Shown here piece after piece: positions 15,213 through 19,395 of a stretch of 19,395 nt of DNA. Each line of letters starts with the position of its first letter. The first letter of the stretch is position 1. The notes beneath the pieces are model-generated. The model worked only from the letters and a program-made list of their open reading frames with translations. It was not told the origin of the DNA and made no database searches. The position numbers and the translations under genes are program-made. Origin of the DNA: Bacteroidota bacterium (GTDB taxonomy: Bacteria; Bacteroidota; Ignavibacteria; Kapaibacteriales; UBA2268); contig DAHXMP010000320.1 of the NCBI GenBank assembly GCA_027371665.1, positions 1 through 19,395 of the forward strand, read 5' to 3'.

Positions 15213-16559
15213 ATGGCAAAAAAAATTAAAAGTACGAAGCCTCCGATTTCAGATGAAATATTAAAATTTAATTTCAAAAAGTATTTTTCTGAAACTATAA
15301 ATGAAAATGTAAAATTTTATTATTTCGGGGATAAGAATCAGCCTTTGTTCAGCCTCCGGCTTTTTAGCAAGAATGATGCTTTATATACGGCCCTACCCGG
15401 GCTCGCAAATCTTGCAGCACAACTGACAACAAAAGGAACAAGAAAATTTACCTCATTAAAAATTGCGGAAGAAGTTGATTACATAGGGGGTAATGTCAAT
15501 GGAAGCAGTAGTTCCGATGCAATAATATGGACAATCGAATCTCTCAGTAAATACACCGAAAAAGCAATTAAAATATTATCGGCATGTATAAATGAACCAT
15601 CTTTCCCCGAAAAAGAAACGGATATTATGAAAAGCAGAACCATAGCCGATATTCGTCAGCAGAAAGCCGAACCAGCTTATCTTGCCAAATTAGCTTTCTT
15701 AAGAGCATTTTACCAAAATCATCCTTATTGTTATCCTGCCGTCGGAACAGAACAAATAATACAAGAATTAAATTCTGAATCATGTTCAGAATGGCATTTT
15801 AATTTACTTGAAGAATCGAAATTCACAATTATTGCTTCAGGAAATATTGAAAACAGAGAATTGCTGAATCTTATATCGAAATATTTTAGTTTCAAAAATC
15901 TTAAGCCCAAAAAATCAAATTATCTCCATGCTAAAACTGATGATTCTTCAAAAATAGTAGTTGCCAAAAAACCGGGTGCTGAACAAACTGCAATCAGAAT
16001 CGGCATAAAAAGCATTGGCCCGGAACATCCGGATTATCCTGCTCTGACACTAGCAAATACATTATTCGGCGGTTTCTTCATGTCCCGTTTGAATGCTGTA
16101 TTGAGAGAAAAACACGGATACACTTATGGTGTTCATTCATTTATTGATCACAGGATTTTGAACTCGAGCCTGATAATAACGACGAGCGTTAAGAAATCGG
16201 CAACACGGGATTCAATCCGAATTATCATCGATGAAATGGAAAAATTTTCAAAGTATAAAGTCAGTAAGGAAGAATTTCAAAGGGCAAGAAGATATAATCT
16301 CGGTTCTTTCCTTAGAAATACAGAAACTAATTTTCAATTAATGTCATTGCTCGGCACGATAGATTTATTCAATTTGAAAAAGAAATTCTTTGAAAATTCT
16401 TATAATTCGATTGCAGCTTTAGGCATTGATGACTTATTCAAAATTCAGAAGAAGTATTTTAAGCCTGAAAACCTAACTATAGCTGCAGCAGGAGATACAA
16501 AGTATTTTACAAAAGAATTGAAAGTGTTCGGAGATGTTAATGAAATAGAAATTAAATGA
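15213..16559 (+). CDS. M16-family peptidase homologue, non-catalytic subunit type
   Basis: A 448-residue member of the pitrilysin/insulinase (M16) fold with two related halves (about 20-230 and 240-445). The zinc motif HxxEH, expected right after GLA at 63-65, reads N-L-A-A-Q (66-70), so both histidines and the glutamate are lost and no metalloprotease activity is expected. The C-terminal half keeps the arginine-tyrosine region LREKHGYTYG (R298, Y303, Y305). In bacterial M16B heterodimers the R/Y feature belongs to the non-catalytic partner that helps bind substrate. No signal peptide is seen, so it is probably cytosolic. The HxxEH partner usually lies next door but is absent here; the upstream neighbour is the Nudix gene (13 nt), and tsaB converges from the other side. 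Family call is strong; role unclear. Confidence 0.88.
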   Translation: MAKKIKSTKPPISDEILKFNFKKYFSETINENVKFYYFGDKNQPLFSLRLFSKNDALYTALPGLANLAAQLTTKGTRKFTSLKIAEEVDYIGGNVNGSSSSDAIIWTIESLSKYTEKAIKILSACINEPSFPEKETDIMKSRTIADIRQQKAEPAYLAKLAFLRAFYQNHPYCYPAVGTEQIIQELNSESCSEWHFNLLEESKFTIIASGNIENRELLNLISKYFSFKNLKPKKSNYLHAKTDDSSKIVVAKKPGAEQTAIRIGIKSIGPEHPDYPALTLANTLFGGFFMSRLNAVLREKHGYTYGVHSFIDHRILNSSLIITTSVKKSATRDSIRIIIDEMEKFSKYKVSKEEFQRARRYNLGSFLRNTETNFQLMSLLGTIDLFNLKKKFFENSYNSIAALGIDDLFKIQKKYFKPENLTIAAAGDTKYFTKELKVFGDVNEIEIK

Positions 16560-16567
16560 TTATTTTA

Positions 16568-17244
16568 TTAAAAATTATTCCTTGAAGTTTTCGGGATAAA
16601 CTCCTGTACATAAAACGGTTTGAAATTCTCTGCTTCTGTGAACAAACTTTCATTATAAAATTCAAGTGCATAATTTGCAATCACTGAAGCAGAAAGATTT
16701 ACCTTTTCAAAGAATTTTTTTCATGGAAATCATCTGTTGTGCCGCAGATAAAGTCAGAAGGGGAAATATCTTCCATCAACTCCTCAATTGTTGATAATTT
16801 TGCATCGCTTTGTTCTTTCAGATTCGTATTAAAACTTTGATGATATACAAAATCCTTATGAGAAGGAACAACAGCAGTGATTTGTTTAGATTCTGTTTTC
16901 ATTACTAAAGAAAGAACCGAAAATGCTATGGCTTTCAGCGTAGGTATGCTGATTAACTTCGGCTTATTTTCAAAACAAAGAGCTTTTGCAACACTTGCTC
17001 CAATACGAATCCCAGTAAATGAACCCGGCCCTTCAGACAATGCAACGGCATCAATTTCATTCATTGATGTTCCCGTGTCACCGAGTAATCTGCGTATAAA
17101 TTCTGCCAGAAGTTTGTCATGAATATTTCTGTTAAAAATCGAATATTCACCTGCAATAATTCCATCCTTAAACAATGCCGTGCTGCATGTCGAGCCAGAT
17201 GTTTCAATTGCAAGAATAATTACATTATTTCTATCAAAGCTCAT
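16568..17244 (-). pseudogene. tsaB: tRNA t6A biosynthesis protein TsaB, frame broken at an A7 run
   Basis: TsaB is the ASKHA-fold partner of TsaD in threonylcarbamoylation of adenosine 37 in ANN-decoding tRNAs. The zero frame runs from ATG at 17244 to a stop at 16699 (181 aa), with ILAIETSGSTCSTAL (10-24) and EGPGSFTGIRIG (71-82). That is shorter than the usual 220-230. At the plus-strand T7 run 16715-16721 (A7 in the mRNA) the -1 frame continues with no stop to 16568, giving VIANYALEFYNES and then FKPFYVQEF, the recognisable TsaB C-terminus. One extra A would give a 225-residue protein. Either the gene is frameshifted, slippage at A-AAA-AAT restores it, or a homopolymer base was miscounted. 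The dimer-forming N-terminal half is intact. It starts 12 nt after the TPR gene, so probably one operon, and tails into the M16 gene 8 nt away. Confidence 0.8.
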
Positions 17245-17256
17245 AGTACATTATTT

Positions 17257-17979
17257 CTAAATTAATTTTTCAAGTTCATTGATTCTCGACAAATAAAATT
17301 CTTTTTTCTCCGGATTTTTTTCTATTAATAAACGATAGGATTTAATTGCTGTTTTAACAGCTCCCTGGTTTTCATATATTTCAGCCATTGCTTCAGAAAC
17401 AATTGAAGGCTCTTCATCATCATTTACAGGTATAATACCAGAACTTTTTTCATCAACTTTGATTTTCCCTGAACCAATACTTTCCGCAAGTTTTCTGAAA
17501 TAATCCGTACTTTCGCTTATTGCTTTTCCTAATGTTTTTAATTCACCTTCTGCAGCTTTATTAGATTTACCCGTAAAAAATAATTTACCGAATATCTCAT
17601 CAGTCGTATCAATCTTGAATTTGTTAATTATACTTTCAAAATCAGAAAACAGAATAATATTATTTTTTTTCAATTGTTCGAATTGTTTTTCAATTTCTAC
17701 CTGTGAGATAACAAGCGTTTTTTCTGCAGATTCTTCATACCGGTATTGAGATAATTTTTCTTCCACCAGCAATAAGGGCTTATATAATGGAAATTTTTCA
17801 AGTGCTTCCAGTGCTGTTGCATTTGCAGAATCTAAGTCATTAAGCCCTATCAGTGCTTCCGTAAGTAGAGTATAAGCCAGTGCATAATCAGGAAATTCCT
17901 TTAAACCGGACTTACAAATGTCAGCCGCTTCGAGGAAATAACCTGAATCCAAAAGCTCCTGTACTTTATGTGCAAACAA
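17257..17979 (-). CDS. TPR repeat protein
   Basis: A 240-residue, probably cytosolic protein with no signal peptide. Helical TPR-like repeats lie at the N-terminus (about 3-66, with GYFLEAADICKSGLKEFPDY and DLDSANATALEALEKFP) and one at the C-terminus (about 193-226, with SEAMAEIYENQGAVKTAIKSY and LLIEKNP). A charged helical middle (about 90-185) could be an interaction linker. The start is uncertain: the first in-frame conventional start is TTG at 17979, but a GGGAG (17995-17999) is better spaced for an ATT codon at 17988, which would add three residues. No ATG precedes the in-frame stop at 18009. It is 12 nt upstream of tsaB, suggesting cotranscription. I recognise the architecture from FCB-group genomes but not a function. 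Confidence 0.75.
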   Translation of the reverse strand: MFAHKVQELLDSGYFLEAADICKSGLKEFPDYALAYTLLTEALIGLNDLDSANATALEALEKFPLYKPLLLVEEKLSQYRYEESAEKTLVISQVEIEKQFEQLKKNNIILFSDFESIINKFKIDTTDEIFGKLFFTGKSNKAAEGELKTLGKAISESTDYFRKLAESIGSGKIKVDEKSSGIIPVNDDEEPSIVSEAMAEIYENQGAVKTAIKSYRLLIEKNPEKKEFYLSRINELEKLI

Positions 17980-18060
17980 ATAATTAATGCCGTGCTCCCG
18001 AGACTTTTAAATATAAAATAATTCATTAACAAATTTATGCTAAATTTTGATAACATCAGT

Positions 18061-18112
18061 ATTAAAAAATAAAAAATGCCGCTCTAAACTCCTGATAATT
18101 CGGAACGGCATT
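18061..18112 (-). terminator. Intrinsic terminator of the Bax inhibitor-1 family gene
   Basis: Arms AATGCCG (18075-18081) and CGGCATT (18106-18112) form a 7-bp stem around a 24-nt loop that can pair further internally. Read on the minus strand the stem is followed by TTTTTATTTTTT-like sequence. It begins 19 nt after the stop codon of the membrane protein gene, and separates that gene from the TPR-tsaB pair. Confidence 0.8.
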
Positions 18113-18127
18113 AATGTAATTACATTA
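18112..18127. repeat. 16-bp perfect palindrome beside the terminator
   Basis: TAATGTAATTACATTA is its own reverse complement. It lies between the Bax inhibitor-1 stop codon (18132-18134) and the terminator stem. It could be a dimeric regulator site or part of the transcript 3' structure; AT-richness makes chance a real possibility. Confidence 0.4.
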
Positions 18128-18131
18128 TAAA

Positions 18132-18830
18132 TTATCTGCGATTTCCAAAGAGCCTGAGTAAAAATAAAAACAAGTTTACAAAATCAAGATACAGCATCAA
18201 AGCCCCTATTATCGAAGCTTTTACGGCTGTATCGCCTTCTTCAAATTGAACCATGTACATATCTTTCAGCTTTTGTGTATCATAAGCGGTTAATCCAGCA
18301 AATATTATAACTCCAATCACCGAAAACAGGAAATCAAGCATACTGCTCCCGATGAAGAAATTTATAAACATAGTGATAATCAATCCAATCAAGCCCATAA
18401 ACATAAACCTGCCGACCCCTGACAAATCCTTTTTAGTCACATACCCGAATACACTCAATGCGGCAAACATTGCAGCAGAAATAAGAAATACCTGCTGTAC
18501 GGATGCAGCAGTATAAACAGCCAGGACAACAGATAAAGTCAGACCGTTTAATGCAGAGTATAAGAGAAACAAAGCCGCTCCGGTAAAAGTCGAAACACTT
18601 GATATCTTGGCGGATAATCCGAAAACCAACGCCAGTTCTCCTATTATGAGCCCGATAAACAAAATGCTGTTCGATGCTATCTGCATCCAGAAACCGCTAA
18701 TAAAAGTGTACCATGCCGTTACTGCAGTGAGCAGTAATCCGCCGACCATCCATCCGTAAACCTTTGTAAGAAAATCCTGCTGTGCTCTCGCAATATCAGC
18801 ATCAGTCATCATAATTTGATTGGTATTCAT
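18132..18830 (-). CDS. Bax inhibitor-1/YccA family inner membrane protein
   Basis: A 232-residue polytopic protein of the BI-1 (TMBIM, UPF0005) family; bacterial members include YccA, which modulates FtsH, and YetJ, a pH-sensitive calcium-leak channel. Seven membrane segments are visible at about 27-45, 52-71, 80-105, 112-131, 140-160, 165-183 and 205-226. The family motif GLTAYDTQKLKDMY (179-192) precedes the last segment, and LMLYLDFVNLFLFLLRLFG (211-229) closes the protein. D184 and D216 are candidates for the conserved acidic pair in the pore. The ATG at 18830 has AGGAAG 7 nt upstream. It lies 94 nt downstream of the prenyl synthase gene on the same strand and ends at its own terminator. 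Exact activity cannot be assigned. Confidence 0.93.
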   Translation of the reverse strand: MNTNQIMMTDADIARAQQDFLTKVYGWMVGGLLLTAVTAWYTFISGFWMQIASNSILFIGLIIGELALVFGLSAKISSVSTFTGAALFLLYSALNGLTLSVVLAVYTAASVQQVFLISAAMFAALSVFGYVTKKDLSGVGRFMFMGLIGLIITMFINFFIGSSMLDFLFSVIGVIIFAGLTAYDTQKLKDMYMVQFEEGDTAVKASIIGALMLYLDFVNLFLFLLRLFGNRR

Positions 18831-18837
18831 TTTTATT

Positions 18838-18843
18838 CTTCCT
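18838..18843 (-). promoter_or_regulatory. Ribosome binding site of the Bax inhibitor-1 family gene
   Basis: AGGAAG on the minus strand, 7 nt before the ATG at 18830, supporting that start over the internal methionines at residues 7 and 8. Confidence 0.65.
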
Positions 18844-18875
18844 AAAAATTTTCTATTTAGATAATATACATTTTT

Positions 18876-18891
18876 TCGTATCTATATACGA
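18876..18891. repeat. Short inverted repeat in the leader of the Bax inhibitor-1 family gene
   Basis: TCGTAT and ATACGA form a 6-bp stem with a 4-nt loop, 46 nt upstream of the start codon in the 94-nt spacer. It lacks a T tract on either strand, so it is not a terminator. It may be an operator or chance. Confidence 0.3.
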
Positions 18892-18924
18892 TAAAATGGA
18901 TAAATTATTTAAAAGAAACAATTG

Positions 18925-19395
18925 TTATAAATTTCTGTCAATGACAAAATCCGTGAGATTTATCAGTGATGTTTTATATGGTGAATCGTCAAATTTATTG
19001 AGAATTTCTATAGCACGACTGCTGTATTCACGTGCTTTTTCATAAGCATAATCAATGCCGCCGTTCTCTTGTACAAACTCAACTATTGTTTTAATATTAT
19101 TCTTTTTCAGATTACCTTTTTTAATGATGCTTATAATTTCTTTAGCTTTTTTCTTAGGTACTTTCCTGAAAGAATAAATTAAAGGTAGTGTAAGTTTTTT
19201 TTCTTTTAAATCGTTACCTACAGGTTTACCGATTGTACCGCTTTTAGCCTTGTAATCGAAAATATCATCCTGAATCTGGAAAGCAGTTCCGATTAACTCC
19301 CCGTATTCTCTCATTAAAAGATGCTGTTCCTGGCTATCACTTGCGGCTATAGCACCGATTTCACAACAGGCAGCCATAAGGGATGCTGTTTTATC
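18925..19395 (-). CDS. Long-chain polyprenyl diphosphate synthase (5' end outside the window)
   Basis: The C-terminal 156 residues of a second class I trans-prenyl diphosphate synthase. The frame is open to the window edge and reads DKTASLMAACCEIGA, a segment internal to the family, so the start lies beyond 19395. The second aspartate motif FQIQDDIFD is intact and is followed by GKPVGNDLKEKKLTLPLIYS. Those features and the C-terminal VEFVQENGGIDYAYEKAREY resemble octaprenyl/heptaprenyl (IspB-like) synthases that make the side chain of menaquinone or ubiquinone. The first aspartate motif and chain-length-determining residues are outside the window, so product length is inferred. It differs from the synthase at 815-1810, so the two probably serve different products. 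Confidence 0.9.
   Translation of the reverse strand, partial: DKTASLMAACCEIGAIAASDSQEQHLLMREYGELIGTAFQIQDDIFDYKAKSGTIGKPVGNDLKEKKLTLPLIYSFRKVPKKKAKEIISIIKKGNLKKNNIKTIVEFVQENGGIDYAYEKAREYSSRAIEILNKFDDSPYKTSLINLTDFVIDRNL

Noticed and set aside
1..19395. Defence island, phage remnant, CRISPR array or biosynthetic cluster
   Set aside because: Nearly all genes are recognisable core or envelope functions; the AddB-type nuclease and MGMT-family gene are repair genes without defence partners, and no regularly spaced repeats or integrase were seen.

Overview
The window is an AT-rich bacterial chromosome segment (by eye about 35-40% GC) that is mostly core metabolism and housekeeping. The best lineage clue is a large secreted protein with stacked ASH/choice-of-anchor-D-like beta-sandwiches and a type IX secretion (T9SS) C-terminal sorting domain. 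Several starts have no Shine-Dalgarno sequence, and there is a Bacteroidota/Sphingobacterium-type serine palmitoyltransferase. Together these point to the FCB group (Bacteroidota, Ignavibacteriota or Kapabacteria-like). This is an inference from content; no 16S gene is present. I saw no tRNA, rRNA, CRISPR array, transposase, phage gene or toxin-antitoxin pair, and no gene-free stretch longer than about 260 bp.

Layout: (1) 1-1810, plus strand: the 3' part of dprA (DNA processing) followed by a short-chain trans-prenyl diphosphate synthase. (2) 1836-4080, minus strand: iorA then iorB, the two subunits of indolepyruvate:ferredoxin oxidoreductase; IorA has no ferredoxin tail. (3) 4081-4241: a divergent intergenic region with an 18-bp near-perfect inverted repeat whose arms each carry a TAAATTTG box resembling the Bacteroidota -7 element. 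(4) 4242-7808, plus strand: a large AddB-type nuclease with a degenerate helicase half and an iron-staple nuclease domain. (5) 7843-9426, minus strand: a periplasmic HtrA/Deg protease with a clear intrinsic terminator. (6) 9581-12430, minus strand: the T9SS-exported multidomain protein. (7) 12672-13888, minus strand: a serine palmitoyltransferase-like enzyme with a hairpin over its stop codon. (8) 14058-14414, minus strand: a minimal MGMT-family protein. (9) 14522-16559, plus strand: a CoA-type Nudix hydrolase and a catalytically dead M16-family subunit. (10) 16568-19395, minus strand: a long-chain prenyl synthase (5' end outside the window), a Bax inhibitor-1 family membrane protein with a terminator, a TPR protein, and tsaB.

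The most concrete anomaly is in tsaB. Its reading frame ends early after a run of seven A residues, and the missing, recognisable C-terminus (40-odd residues) continues without a stop in the -1 frame. This is a real frameshift, a slippage-rescued gene, or a homopolymer error. I found no multi-gene cluster that looks like an undescribed biological system. The better leads are single-gene architectures (lone inactive M16 subunit, ferredoxin-less IorA, ASH plus cohesin-like T9SS cargo) and the symmetric divergent regulatory region.
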